The notes under the pieces were generated by a model, which made no database searches, was not told the DNA's origin, and worked only from the letters and a program-made list of their open reading frames with translations. Of a stretch of DNA of 64,000 nucleotides, positions 35,230 through 43,801 are shown piece after piece (the stretch's first letter is position 1; each line of letters starts with the position of its first letter). The DNA lies in contig UCEZ01000030.1 in NCBI GenBank assembly GCA_900471525.1, positions 248,001-312,000 of the forward strand, read 5' to 3'. Source of the DNA: Hyphomicrobiales bacterium. GTDB taxonomy: Bacteria; Pseudomonadota; Alphaproteobacteria; Rhizobiales; Rhizobiaceae. The translations under genes and the position numbers were made by a program.

Positions 35230-36042
35230 CTACTTCGCTTTCGCCACTGGTGTCTCTCCATCCGTCACCAGCGCAAACGCCTTCATCTCCTCCGCCGTCA
35301 GATAATACAGCCGGTCCGGCGGCGTCTCCATGGCGTGCAGCCAGACGCCGGACTTGATGCCCATTTCCTCGAGGTGGCGGCTGACGTCGGCGGTGGTGCG
35401 TTGGGCGTCCGACATCGCCTGTTCGGGCGAGAGCTTTTCCTTCGAGCCGTTGAAGATCTGGTGGACGCCGACAACGGCGCCATCCTCAGCTTCGCGGGTG
35501 ACGCCGCCGGCCATGATGATCGGGCAGGAGGAGGCGCAAAGTGCGCCGGCAGCGACCCTGGTACCCAGCTTCTTCTCGCGGATCAGCTTCGATATGGCCA
35601 GCGCATCGCCGACGGCGCCGCCGGGGGAGTCGAGCAGCACGGTCTTCACATATTCGCCGCGCGCCTCGATTTCACTGGCAAAGCGTGCAGCAGCGCCAGG
35701 CTCGATCGAACCTTCGGCGGAAAGGATGCCGCCCGGCTGGAGTTCGAAGCGGATCGGCTGCTTCAAGGTCGCCGGATCGGCGGTGATGTCGGACGGCGCG
35801 TTTTGTGGCTCACCGTCAGTGAGCGCCGGCGGCAGGATCGGCACGGCTTCCGGCTGTATCGGGTCGAAACCGGGAAGAGCCTGATTGGCGGAGCTCAGTT
35901 CGGTCCAGTCGATGATGATGAAGACGAGCGACGTGACCAGCAGTCCGTGAAAGAAGTGGCGCATCAGCGTGCCGTCATCGGCGGACAGCAGATAGGTTTT
36001 CAGCCTCTGCCCGAACCCTTCCAGCCGCGTGCGCGCCATCAT
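35230..36042 (-). CDS. Membrane-anchored ClpP-like protein (COG3904)
   Basis: This 270-residue protein has one membrane anchor near residues 30-45 (HFFHGLLVTSLVFIIIDW), a proline-rich linker and a ClpP/crotonase-like domain from about residue 95. The latter contains LLDSPGGAVGDALAISKLI and the GALCASSCPIIMAGG loop, where Ser in SSCP could be a nucleophile. It may be a periplasmic protease. Its start overlaps the end of the upstream gene by 4 bp (ATGA), so translation is coupled. Confidence 0.8.
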   Translation of the reverse strand: MMARTRLEGFGQRLKTYLLSADDGTLMRHFFHGLLVTSLVFIIIDWTELSSANQALPGFDPIQPEAVPILPPALTDGEPQNAPSDITADPATLKQPIRFELQPGGILSAEGSIEPGAAARFASEIEARGEYVKTVLLDSPGGAVGDALAISKLIREKKLGTRVAAGALCASSCPIIMAGGVTREAEDGAVVGVHQIFNGSKEKLSPEQAMSDAQRTTADVSRHLEEMGIKSGVWLHAMETPPDRLYYLTAEEMKAFALVTDGETPVAKAK

Positions 36043-37319
36043 TTCCGCGGACCCTTGCCCGAGAGATCGAAGCTGGTGATGTTGGATTGCTCCTTCGCCT
36101 CGGCCTCGCTCAATGCCGTCTCGATATCGACGCCGCTGCGCTGCAGCGCCTTTTGGACTTCCAGCGCTTCCAGCAGTTCGGCGGCGGTGATCCGCTCGGC
36201 AAAGGGCAGGCTCTGTTCCTGCCGGCGCAGTGCCCCATGGGCGATCGACAGCATGAAAACCAGTACAGCGGGAAGCAGGTCGATGGAAATGGCGCCGGCC
36301 CAGCTCGGGATGAAGTCCGAAGCATAGCGCAGAACGGCCGCGGCTGAGGACAAAGGCACGAAGCGGCGCTCGCCGACCGGTTCACGGGTGAGAATTTGGT
36401 CGGCGGCTTCTGAAAGAACCTTGGATTGCGCGGCAACCGACGTGCGGATGGTTTCCATCACCTGGTCCTGCCGGTTGGCGAGATCGGCCTCCAGCCCGCT
36501 GGCGACCGGTGCGATGAAGCCGAGCGACAGGTCTTCGGCGGCGCGCTTGACGGAAGCCGCGATCGACGTCTGTTCCAAAGCGGTGATGGTGCCTGTCAGC
36601 GCCACGGCTTCGGCCGCGAACTGGTCGGCGCGCGGATCGATGGCGCCGGGTGCGGAGACCAGCCCGCGCATGGTGGCCAGATGGGTGCGGCCTTCGTCGA
36701 ACAGCGTGGTGACGCGTTCGCGCGAGGCAGTGATGCCGGTTTCCAGCTCCTTCAATTGCGCCGCCATCTGGCCAAGCAGCTGCACGACACTGCCGGCACC
36801 CGTCGTGCCGGTCAGCGCACCGCTTTCGCGTTCCTGATCGGAGAGGCGCTGGAAGCGTTCGGAGGCACGCTGGATGTCCGGTAGCAGACTTTGCGCGGCA
36901 AGGGCATTCTGGTGGGCGCGGTCGAGATCGGCGGTGTAATCCTCCACCGTTTCGGCCAGATGCTGCTCGAGTGCCGCCGAGCCTGCAAGGGCGGCGGCGT
37001 TCAGCCAGCTCGCCATGGCGATGATCATCAGGCAGCCGAGCGCCATGATGCCGAGCATCGCAGTGCGGGCCGCGGCCCCGATAATATGCGGATAGAACCG
37101 CGCCATGTAGGTCCAGAAGGCGTAGATCGCCACCGAGACGGCACAGGAATAGATCAGTGCGGCGAAGAACACGGCCGTTGCCGAGCCGTCGAGAATGGAG
37201 CGGACCCCGAGATAGGCATAGACGCCCGACGCCAGCGCCAGCACGGCGAGCGCGAAACGGGTCATGGTCTCGACGGCTTCGATCCCGTCCTGCAAGCGAT
37301 GCGATGCGCCAAGCGCCAT
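36039..37319 (-). CDS. Membrane protein with long periplasmic-style helical region
   Basis: This 426-residue protein has four hydrophobic segments early on (about 20-120: FALAVLALASGVYAYLG, VFFAALIYSCAVSVAIYAF, TAMLGIMALGCLMIIAMAS and AALAGSAA), then a long Ala/Gln/Glu-rich helical part (HLAETVEDYTADLDRAHQNALAAQ, and more) that looks coiled-coil, and another hydrophobic stretch at about 340-365. There is no named domain. ATG 37319 has GGAG. It is co-translated with the ClpP-like gene, so the two products probably interact. Confidence 0.8.
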   Translation of the reverse strand: MALGASHRLQDGIEAVETMTRFALAVLALASGVYAYLGVRSILDGSATAVFFAALIYSCAVSVAIYAFWTYMARFYPHIIGAAARTAMLGIMALGCLMIIAMASWLNAAALAGSAALEQHLAETVEDYTADLDRAHQNALAAQSLLPDIQRASERFQRLSDQERESGALTGTTGAGSVVQLLGQMAAQLKELETGITASRERVTTLFDEGRTHLATMRGLVSAPGAIDPRADQFAAEAVALTGTITALEQTSIAASVKRAAEDLSLGFIAPVASGLEADLANRQDQVMETIRTSVAAQSKVLSEAADQILTREPVGERRFVPLSSAAAVLRYASDFIPSWAGAISIDLLPAVLVFMLSIAHGALRRQEQSLPFAERITAAELLEALEVQKALQRSGVDIETALSEAEAKEQSNITSFDLSGKGPRK

Positions 37320-37418
37320 GGTGTTTCTCCGGCTGGGTTGCCTTAACAAACCCTTAAAATACCGGCGAAATCAAGGCTTGGGGAAACGGCGGATCGGACC
37401 GCCATTCGCTGCTGCGGG

Positions 37419-37823
37419 TCAGGCGGGTTTGACCACCACATCGACGGCGGAGCGGACGTTTGGTCCATGATGTACTGCCTCGATATTGTTGCCGTCGGGA
37501 TCGATGAGGAACGCCGCATAATAGCCGGGATGGTAGCTGCGCTCTCCCGGCTTGCCGTTGTCCGTGCCACCATTGGCAAGGCCTGCCGCGTGAAAGGCGT
37601 GCACATCCTCGCGTGTCCTGGTCTGAAAGGCCAGATGCACGCGGGTGACATAGTCTTCCGCCGCATCGACATAGAGTTCGTCGGCCGCAAACGCCGTGTC
37701 GCTCTCATGCTGGATGTTGACGCCGACCGTTGCTAGGACGGCCCGGTAGAAAGTTTTCGACGTCGCAACGTCTTTCACGCGCAGATGCACGTGATCGATC
37801 AGCCGGCCTCGATGAAATTCCAT
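37419..37823 (-). CDS. VOC-family (glyoxalase/dioxygenase-fold) protein
   Basis: This 134-residue single VOC domain has the metal ligands in DHVHLRV (His) and the C-terminal FLIDPDGNNIEAVHH (Glu, His). YHPGYYAAFLIDPDGN fits the substrate-binding side. These enzymes act as glyoxalases, dioxygenases or fosfomycin-resistance proteins; the natural substrate is unknown. CAGGGAG precedes the ATG. Confidence 0.88.
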   Translation of the reverse strand: MEFHRGRLIDHVHLRVKDVATSKTFYRAVLATVGVNIQHESDTAFAADELYVDAAEDYVTRVHLAFQTRTREDVHAFHAAGLANGGTDNGKPGERSYHPGYYAAFLIDPDGNNIEAVHHGPNVRSAVDVVVKPA

Positions 37824-37954
37824 TGCCGCTCTCCCTGAATTGTGGGTGCTCCATCAACGCGGGGAGGGTGTGCCAGGTTCCGCTCATGTGGCGCAGGATT
37901 GGTGTCACGCTGCCGAGCCGATACGCCCGGCGCGGCAGAATGGCAACGGGATAC

Positions 37955-38461
37955 TCAAGCGGGCAGGGCGCCGGAGCCAGAGCGGCGGTGCATCGTCCAT
38001 GCTTGAAGACAGAGACCGATCAGGAAGATCACGGCCCAGATGGCCGTTGCGGTCTGCACCGGCGGCGAGTCCGGACCGTTGCCGATCGGGCTCGATGGCG
38101 GCAGGCGCGACAGCGTCTCGTTGATGCCGGGGATCATCAAGAGGAAGAAGGTGAACGACATCGACAGCGCCTGCAAATAGCGGTTGAGGCGGCCAAACCA
38201 GCCGAGCTTGCCGATGACGATGGAGAAGATCACCGACAGCATGGCGATGATGCCGATCGCATGCCCGGCATTGAAGCCGCCGGTGCTCGACAGGCCGAAC
38301 GAGGTAATGGCCGACAGGAATAGCGTGATGATGTAGATCCGGCCCGAATTGGATTTCGGAACGATCGCTGCATATTTGGAAAAGCCGTAGAGGCCGGCGA
38401 CGATGGGCACGACGCTGATGACGGTATGGACGATGCCGAGCGTGGACAACGGGTTGGCCAT
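37955..38461 (-). CDS. Integral membrane protein, unknown family
   Basis: This 168-residue protein has about five hydrophobic segments (IVHTVISVVPIVAGLYGF, IYIITLFLSAITSFGL, HAIGIIAMLSVIFSIVI, YLQALSMSFTFFLLMIPG and ATAIWAVIFLIGLCLQAW). There are no conserved catalytic residues. A cytochrome-b561-like outline is possible but the His pattern is incomplete. CAAGGGGA precedes the ATG. It appears monocistronic. Confidence 0.75.
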   Translation of the reverse strand: MANPLSTLGIVHTVISVVPIVAGLYGFSKYAAIVPKSNSGRIYIITLFLSAITSFGLSSTGGFNAGHAIGIIAMLSVIFSIVIGKLGWFGRLNRYLQALSMSFTFFLLMIPGINETLSRLPPSSPIGNGPDSPPVQTATAIWAVIFLIGLCLQAWTMHRRSGSGALPA

Positions 38462-38693
38462 GAAAATTCCCCTTGGATGATGACTATCGATGCGCAGAAA
38501 ATCAGCCGGTCCGCTGCCTGCCGTTGTCCGGCGGAATGTTGCCGGGCGGCCGCGAACCTATAGGATTTTGATATGTTCGGGATGACAGTGCAATCGAATT
38601 CCTATGCCGGTTCGCCGTAGAAGGGAGCGCGCCCGGAGCTATCGCTGTTGAGGGGATGGACAGGCGCAGACCAACCGAAAAGGATTTCGTTCA
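38462..38693. other. Gap without a recognised gene
   Basis: Nothing convincing is found between the membrane protein and the small open frame at 38694. Confidence 0.5.
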
Positions 38694-38876
38694 ATGCTGT
38701 ATGGTCGTGGTTCGCAGGCCGTCGTCTCTCGTCAGGTTCCAAGGCGCAGCGACACCGCCGCCAACCATCTCCCCGCGACAACGGGGCGGGAAGAGGTCGC
38801 CATGTTGCTGCGGCTCGGCGTTGTGGCGCTTCTTGCCATCGGTGCGGCGGCCGCCGTCATCGCCTTCGCACAATAG
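38694..38876 (+). CDS. Possible 60-residue membrane-anchored protein
   Basis: An open frame with AAAGGAT eight bases before its ATG encodes an arginine-rich N-terminus and a hydrophobic end (MLLRLGVVALLAIGAAAAVIAF). The ribosome site and one membrane segment argue for a gene, but the N-terminal composition is weak. A 24-residue version from the internal ATG is also possible. Confidence 0.35.
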   Translation: MLYGRGSQAVVSRQVPRRSDTAANHLPATTGREEVAMLLRLGVVALLAIGAAAAVIAFAQ

Positions 38877-38964
38877 GAGCAGGCTGACGGGCACGGACTT
38901 CTCACCGTGCCTGTCAGGCGCGTCGCATCGCTCGTTGCCCGGCCTATCCGCAGATTGCAACCTG

Positions 38965-39855
38965 TTAGACCGACGACAGAATTTCCAACGCCGCCTTCAC
39001 CCGTTGCCTGTCGGCCGGTGAAAGCAGTAGGATCGGGCGCGGCGGGGCGAAGCGGCTGAGTTCAAGCAGGTTTGCGACGGCGTGAACGACGCGGTAGCTG
39101 CTCAGCTCGCGAAACAGCGTCCACAATGGCTCGAAAAGCGCGTTGATGCGCTGCACCTCGGCGCGATCGCCTGCTTGCGCCGCCCGCATCAGCTTGATGG
39201 AGGGTTCCGGTAGAATGCCGGCAATGACGCTGTACCAGGCGACGCCGCCCGAAAGGATGGCGTCCGTCACCAGCCAGTCGCCACTGTAGCCGACCGCGAA
39301 ATCGGCGGGAACGGCTGCCAGCGTTGCCTGATGCGCCGCACCGATATCGGCGGCCGGCAAGGCCGGGTTTTTTACGGCGACAATCGACGGGACGGCCGCG
39401 AGACGCGTCAGCAGTGCATTGCTGATGGAAAAATGCGTCGTGCCCGGGTTGTTGTAGACGCAGAGCGGAAGCTCTGTCGCGGTTGCAACCGCCGCGAAAT
39501 GCTCGAACACCTCGTCGTCGCCGAGCGGCGTATAGGATACCGGTGCCAACAGAAGCCCCTGCGCGCCGGCATCCCGCGCATCCTGTGCAAGCGTGACCGC
39601 TTCGTCGGTGCGCAGGGCACCGATGCCGACGATGACCGGCGTGCGTCCGGCGAGGCAACCGGCGGCGGTCTCGATCGCCCGCCGTTTTTCCTCCCGGCTG
39701 AGGTACATATAGGAGCCGGTGCTTCCCAAAAGGCCGATGGAATCGGCGCCAGCCTTGTCGATGCGCGTGAGAAGGGAACTCAGCGCGCCGGTATGGACGC
39801 GCCCATGCGCATCGGCGGGTGTGATCGGGAAGGCGGACAGGCCATGGAACAGCAT
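38965..39855 (-). CDS. Dihydrodipicolinate synthase family aldolase
   Basis: This 296-residue class I aldolase of the DapA/NanA superfamily has the YNNPGTT motif holding the catalytic Tyr, VAVKNPA with the Schiff-base Lys, and the GSTGSYMYLSREEK substrate loop. It differs from true DapA in the loop around residue 45, so a keto-acid aldolase role (KDG-, NanA- or DHDPS-like) is more likely than lysine synthesis. It is not next to lysine genes. Confidence 0.85.
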   Translation of the reverse strand: MLFHGLSAFPITPADAHGRVHTGALSSLLTRIDKAGADSIGLLGSTGSYMYLSREEKRRAIETAAGCLAGRTPVIVGIGALRTDEAVTLAQDARDAGAQGLLLAPVSYTPLGDDEVFEHFAAVATATELPLCVYNNPGTTHFSISNALLTRLAAVPSIVAVKNPALPAADIGAAHQATLAAVPADFAVGYSGDWLVTDAILSGGVAWYSVIAGILPEPSIKLMRAAQAGDRAEVQRINALFEPLWTLFRELSSYRVVHAVANLLELSRFAPPRPILLLSPADRQRVKAALEILSSV

Positions 39856-39936
39856 ATCGGGTCTCTGCTCTGAAAGGGGATCCCAGCAGATGTGACGGCT
39901 TGACCGGGAAAGGTCAACGCCGGGATTGTCCCAGTA

Positions 39937-40266
39937 TCATTTTGCCGGCGCGGTAAGCATCTCGTCTGTCAGTTCTCCGCCCAGTTCCACCGCCTTGGTC
40001 TGCTTGTTGTAGACGCAGATCTGGCTGATCCTGCCGTCGGCGCCCTTCGGTTTGCCGCTGACCAGCGCCAGCCCGAAACTTTCCGAGCCGAACGGATCGA
40101 CCACGGCCTGCGGCGCCTCGATCGACCCGGCCGCAGCCTCCAGGCATTTTGCCGAGACGTCGGCCCGCATGGCTTCCCACGCGTCATCAGACGAAGCGAA
40201 GGAGACGGACGGCAGCACTGCCGTGGCGATGAGGGCGATCAAGGTGGTACGATTTTGAAAAAACAT
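39937..40266 (-). CDS. Small secreted protein
   Basis: This 109-residue protein has a signal peptide (MFFQNRTTLIALIATAVLPSVSFAS) and a mature part with two cysteines (AKCLEAA, ISQICVYNKQTK) that could form a disulfide. I do not recognise a family. ATG 40266 has AAGGAAA at the right distance; the frame is open to 40497 without coding character. Its function is unknown. Confidence 0.75.
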   Translation of the reverse strand: MFFQNRTTLIALIATAVLPSVSFASSDDAWEAMRADVSAKCLEAAAGSIEAPQAVVDPFGSESFGLALVSGKPKGADGRISQICVYNKQTKAVELGGELTDEMLTAPAK

Positions 40267-40456
40267 CTGATTTCCTTGCGTTATGCTGATGCGAACGGTC
40301 CGCGACCCTGTCGGAGGATCATGTCCATTCTGTGCCCTGGCAGGCAAAATGGAACAATCGCGGTCGAGAAGTATTTTCCAAGCCTGTAGTGAAATTTGGC
40401 ATGACGGCGGTTGCCTGTTGCGGCAGTGGTCCCTATGTTCCGCCTCATAGATTTCC

Positions 40457-40485
40457 TTCATGAATTGCAACCCGGCTTTCATGAA
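40457..40485. promoter_or_regulatory. Two TTCATGAA palindromes before sodB
   Basis: TTCATGAA occurs at 40457-40464 and 40478-40485, 21 bp centre to centre (two helical turns), just upstream of the sodB ribosome site. They could form a paired operator. Confidence 0.4.
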
Positions 40486-40514
40486 ATCCACCACCACGAA
40501 GAGGAGATACCACC

Positions 40515-41114
40515 ATGGCTTTCGAATTGCCGAACCTGCCTTACGACTACGATGCGCTTGCGCCCTACATGTCGCGCGAAACGCTCGAGTATCATCACGA
40601 CAAGCATCACCTGGCTTACGTGACGAACGGCAACAAGCTCGCTGAAGAAGCCGGTCTGTCCGCCCTGTCGCTCGAAGAAGTCGTCAAGAAGTCCTACGGC
40701 ACCAACCAGCCGCTGTTCAACAATGCCGGCCAGCACTACAACCACCTGCATTTCTGGAAGTGGCTGAAGAAGGGCGGCGGCGGCACACAGCTTCCGGCCA
40801 AGCTCGACGCAGCCATCAAGTCCGATCTCGGCGGCTATGACAAGTTCCGCGCCGATTTCATCGCTGCCGGCACAACACAGTTCGGTTCGGGCTGGGCCTG
40901 GCTTTCGGTCAGGGGCGGCAAGCTCGAAATCTCCAAGACCCCGAACGGCGAGAACCCGCTGGTGCATGGCGCATCGCCGATCCTCGGCGTCGATGTCTGG
41001 GAACATTCCTATTACATCGACTACCGCAACGCCCGTCCGAAGTACCTCGAAGCCTTCGTCGACAGCCTGATCAACTGGGACTACGTGCTCGAGCTTTACG
41101 AAGCCGCTGCGTAA
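40515..41114 (+). CDS. sodB: Superoxide dismutase (Fe/Mn)
   Basis: This 199-residue Fe/Mn SOD has the metal ligands in YHHDKHHLAYV (His), HYNHLHFWKW (His), and DVWEHSYYIDY (Asp, His). It converts superoxide to hydrogen peroxide and oxygen in the cytoplasm. The sequence resembles iron-type SodB, but metal choice cannot be read reliably. AGGAG precedes the ATG and an intrinsic terminator follows. Confidence 0.97.
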   Translation: MAFELPNLPYDYDALAPYMSRETLEYHHDKHHLAYVTNGNKLAEEAGLSALSLEEVVKKSYGTNQPLFNNAGQHYNHLHFWKWLKKGGGGTQLPAKLDAAIKSDLGGYDKFRADFIAAGTTQFGSGWAWLSVRGGKLEISKTPNGENPLVHGASPILGVDVWEHSYYIDYRNARPKYLEAFVDSLINWDYVLELYEAAA

Positions 41115-41136
41115 TTCCTTCGCAACGACGAACAGG

Positions 41137-41162
41137 AAACCCGGCAGTGATGCCGGGTTTTT
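41137..41162 (+). terminator. Intrinsic terminator after sodB
   Basis: AAACCCGGCA pairs with TGCCGGGTTT around a GTGA loop, followed by TT and A-rich flanks on the other side. Confidence 0.85.
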
Positions 41163-41188
41163 GTGAGATAAATTCGCCGCATGCCGCG

Positions 41189-41737
41189 CTACTTCAGCCG
41201 CGCGGCAAGTCCGGTAGCGAACGCGGTCAGCAGGTTCCAGCCATGCGGCCAGTTGCCGAGCCCGCTCTGTCCATTGACGTGGCCGGCAGCACCGATATCG
41301 ACGAGACCGCTGCCCCACGCCTTAGCCCTCTCTTTCGCATGGCCCATCGTGCCGTAGGGATCGTCGCTGCTGGCGACGATCAACGACGGCATGCGCAGCG
41401 CTCCGGCCGGCGGATCGGCGAAGTCCCTTGCTTCCTTCGGGAAGGCTTCGGAAGAGGGATCGGGTACAGCGACCAGAAGCGCGCCCGCAACGGGCAAGAC
41501 CGAATGCCGCTGCCAGTGCGCGACAAGAAGGCAGGCGAGGCTGTGCGCCACCAGCAATGGCGGGGCTGCCGAAAGGCTCACCTCGTGCTCCAGTGCGGCA
41601 ATCCAGTCCTTAAGTGCCGGACGGTCCCAGTCCGCTGGCTGGAAGCGCCGCATCCGCGGATATGTTCTTTCCCAATGCGTTTGCCAGTGGCTCTCGCCAG
41701 ATCCGCCGATCCCCGGCAAAATGATGATGTCCGTCAT
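41189..41737 (-). CDS. RBBP9/YdeN-family serine hydrolase
   Basis: This 182-residue alpha/beta hydrolase begins MTDIIILPGIGGSGESHWQTHWERT. The nucleophile region is VAHSLACLL, and a histidine-bearing end (GAAGHVNGQSG) fits the triad. It matches the RBBP9/YdeN family. The ATG at 41737 has GGAGAGG. It is divergent from the AsnC-type regulator, with an inverted repeat between them, and is its probable target. Confidence 0.87.
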   Translation of the reverse strand: MTDIIILPGIGGSGESHWQTHWERTYPRMRRFQPADWDRPALKDWIAALEHEVSLSAAPPLLVAHSLACLLVAHWQRHSVLPVAGALLVAVPDPSSEAFPKEARDFADPPAGALRMPSLIVASSDDPYGTMGHAKERAKAWGSGLVDIGAAGHVNGQSGLGNWPHGWNLLTAFATGLAARLK

Positions 41738-41801
41738 GGCCTCTCCTTGAAATATCTGCCCGTTGGTAAAGGTGATGGACATCGGCCCGGTTTGGAATGA
41801 C

Positions 41802-41837
41802 AATTCATCGGGAAACATCACCGATTGCCGATGAATT
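41802..41837. promoter_or_regulatory. Inverted repeat in the AsnC/hydrolase divergent region
   Basis: AATTCATCGG (41802-41811) and CCGATGAATT (41828-41837) are perfect inverted repeats with a 16-bp spacer, 11 bp before the regulator start. This is a likely operator of the AsnC/Lrp protein. Confidence 0.6.
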
Positions 41838-41848
41838 AAAGGTGCGAC

Positions 41849-42325
41849 ATGGGAATTGCAGACACTGAACGATCCGTCCTCGACCCGACCGATATCGCGA
41901 TTATCGAGGTGATGCAGGAAAACGGGCGCATCGCGATCTCGGAGCTGGGACGCCGGGTCGGGCTCTCTCAGCCGGCCACATCGGAGCGGGTCAAGCGGCT
42001 GGAGGAGAAGGGTGTAATCTCCGGCTATGGTGCGCGCATCGATGCTGCCGCCCTTGGCTTGGGAATGATGGCGGTCGTTCGCCTGCGCACGACGCATGAG
42101 CATATCCGTGCCTGCCTCAAGCTGTTTTCCGAAATGCCGCACGTCATGGAGGTCCTGCGCCTGACCGGGGAGGATTGTTTTCTCCTGAAGGTGCTGGTTC
42201 CCACGCCGGCAGAGCTGGAGACGATCGTCGATACGATTGCTCGATACGGGGCCGTGACGACATCACTGGTGTTGCGCAGCGAGCCGGGCAAAATCATCGG
42301 GCGCGCCCTGCTGCAAAGGCCATGA
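41849..42325 (+). CDS. Lrp/AsnC-family transcriptional regulator
   Basis: This 158-residue protein has the HTH IIEVMQENGRIAISELGRRVGLSQPATSERVKRLEEKGVI and a ligand-binding RAM-like domain (YGARIDAAALGLGMMAVVRL, RLTGEDCFLLKVLV). Lrp-type proteins bind amino acids and act as dimers or octamers. It probably controls the divergent hydrolase and itself. AAAGGTG is just before the ATG. Confidence 0.9.
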   Translation: MGIADTERSVLDPTDIAIIEVMQENGRIAISELGRRVGLSQPATSERVKRLEEKGVISGYGARIDAAALGLGMMAVVRLRTTHEHIRACLKLFSEMPHVMEVLRLTGEDCFLLKVLVPTPAELETIVDTIARYGAVTTSLVLRSEPGKIIGRALLQRP

Positions 42326-42391
42326 ATTGCGAAGCGAATTTCCAGAAAACCGTGTCACCGCACCTTCACACAGACGTTATAACCACCGCTC

Positions 42392-43243
42392 ATGATTGAA
42401 AATCATCCCATCCTCCGTTTCGGCATCATCGCCGATCCGCAATATGCCGACATCGAGCCGAATCCGGATATGAACCGGTATTATGCCAGGAGCCTGCCGA
42501 AACTCGCCGAGGCTATCTCCGTATTCAACACAACGGAACTCGATTTCGTCGTGACGCTCGGTGATGTCATCGACCGCGACTGGAAGAGCTTTGATGATAT
42601 CCTGCCGGTCTATGAGACGCTGCGCCACAAGCACCTGTTCCTGCTCGGCAATCACGATTTCGCGGTCGCTCCGCAATATCTCGGACAGGTTGCCGCCCGC
42701 CTCGCCATGCCGGCCAGCTACCATGATTTCGCCATCGGCCGCTGGCGCTTCGTCATCCTCGATGGCAACGACGTCAGCGTCTTCTCGGCACCCGCCGGAG
42801 ACCCGCGCACCGCACTCGCGGCTGAACGGTTGCGTGCACTGCAGGCTGAAGGCGCAATCAACGCGCACCCGTGGAACGGCTCGCTCAGCAACGAGCAGTT
42901 CCAATGGCTGTCCGGGGTGATGGAAAAGGCTGAAGCCGACGGCGAGGCCGTTCTCGTCCTTAGCCACTATCCCGTCTTTCCGCCCAACAAGCACAATATG
43001 TGGGACAGTGAGCGCATCGTCGATCTCCTGACGGGCTTTTCCTGCTTCCGTGGCTATTTCTGCGGCCACAACCACGACGGCAATTTCGGCGAAGTGGACA
43101 GCCGGCCGTTCGTGACGTTCAAGGGCATGGTCGATACGGCCGACGAGAACACGTTTGCGATCGTCTCGCTCTATCCGGACCGGATGGAAATCGAGGGGTT
43201 TGGGCGGGAAGAGAGCAGGGTACTGGCGATGGAGCGCGGCTGA
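42392..43243 (+). CDS. Metallophosphoesterase, ADPRibase-Mn-like
   Basis: This 283-residue calcineurin-fold phosphoesterase has the metal-site motifs ADPQYAD (at the usual DxH position), TLGDVIDRD, LGNHDF, LSHYPV and GHNHDG. The ADPQYAD version is typical of Mn-dependent ADP-ribose/CDP-alcohol diphosphatases. It therefore probably hydrolyses ADP-ribose or CDP-choline-type substrates. The ribosome site is weak. Confidence 0.88.
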   Translation: MIENHPILRFGIIADPQYADIEPNPDMNRYYARSLPKLAEAISVFNTTELDFVVTLGDVIDRDWKSFDDILPVYETLRHKHLFLLGNHDFAVAPQYLGQVAARLAMPASYHDFAIGRWRFVILDGNDVSVFSAPAGDPRTALAAERLRALQAEGAINAHPWNGSLSNEQFQWLSGVMEKAEADGEAVLVLSHYPVFPPNKHNMWDSERIVDLLTGFSCFRGYFCGHNHDGNFGEVDSRPFVTFKGMVDTADENTFAIVSLYPDRMEIEGFGREESRVLAMERG

Positions 43244-43307
43244 CACCGATTCTTATCGGACTGCCCCGCAGATGATCGGAGGGTGGATAGGTGGCCGCAA
43301 TGCGCTA

Positions 43308-43320
43308 CAAGCGGACGTTG
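43308..43320 (+). repeat. Short element upstream of the second orphan
   Basis: CAAGCGGACGTTG resembles the CAAGGCGGACGATTG element upstream of the orphan gene at 33594. Confidence 0.45.
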
Positions 43321-43325
43321 TCGTG

Positions 43326-43586
43326 ATGGTTGGGGTGCGTTACAGGTTGTGTGCATCGCAACATGGGAGCATAGCATTGGATAAAGCTCGTGCAAAGCGC
43401 ATCATTGATCTTGTGATCTCAATTGACCCCACCATTAACGAGCTTCTGAAGGAGATGGAGTTCATTGAGGACGTCGAACTTTCGTCGAATCTGAAGCACT
43501 CTATCCACGAAATTATGGGGCATATAATGTTTGGCGTTCTTGTTCCGCTTGAGCGGATTTTTCCCGACTTGAATCCTGACAAATAA
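43326..43586 (+). CDS. AT-rich orphan gene, hypothetical protein
   Basis: This 86-residue protein begins MVGVRYRLCASQHGSIALDK and has a strongly helical C-terminal half (IIDLVISIDPTINELLKEME). The start is uncertain: the ATG at 43272 is also in frame and neither has a strong ribosome site. Codon use is more AT-rich than in the neighbouring genes. I recognise no family. It is followed 9 bp later by a GTCCGCTT element like the one behind the other orphan. Confidence 0.45.
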   Translation: MVGVRYRLCASQHGSIALDKARAKRIIDLVISIDPTINELLKEMEFIEDVELSSNLKHSIHEIMGHIMFGVLVPLERIFPDLNPDK

Positions 43587-43595
43587 CCCGTGCCT

Positions 43596-43619
43596 GTCCG
43601 CTTCAGGCTGAAAGCCGCC
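43596..43619 (+). repeat. Short element downstream of the second orphan
   Basis: It starts GTCCGCTTCAGG and ends AAAGCCGCC, 9 bp after the stop codon, and recalls the GACCGCTTTTGGC stretch at 34077-34089. Confidence 0.45.
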
Positions 43620-43801
43620 AGACGGCATGCTTCGTCCGTACCCTGTTCCGGTCGCTGGGCGAGGAGGCCGGGATTTGATCGAGACGGGGCAAATCGCCAA
43701 AACGGTCTCCACCGTTAGCGCCAACCACTGACAGGCAGGCACCGAGAACGGACGCTCAGCCCGGCCTTGTGCCGCTCGGGACCGTCGAATAACATGACAC
43801 C

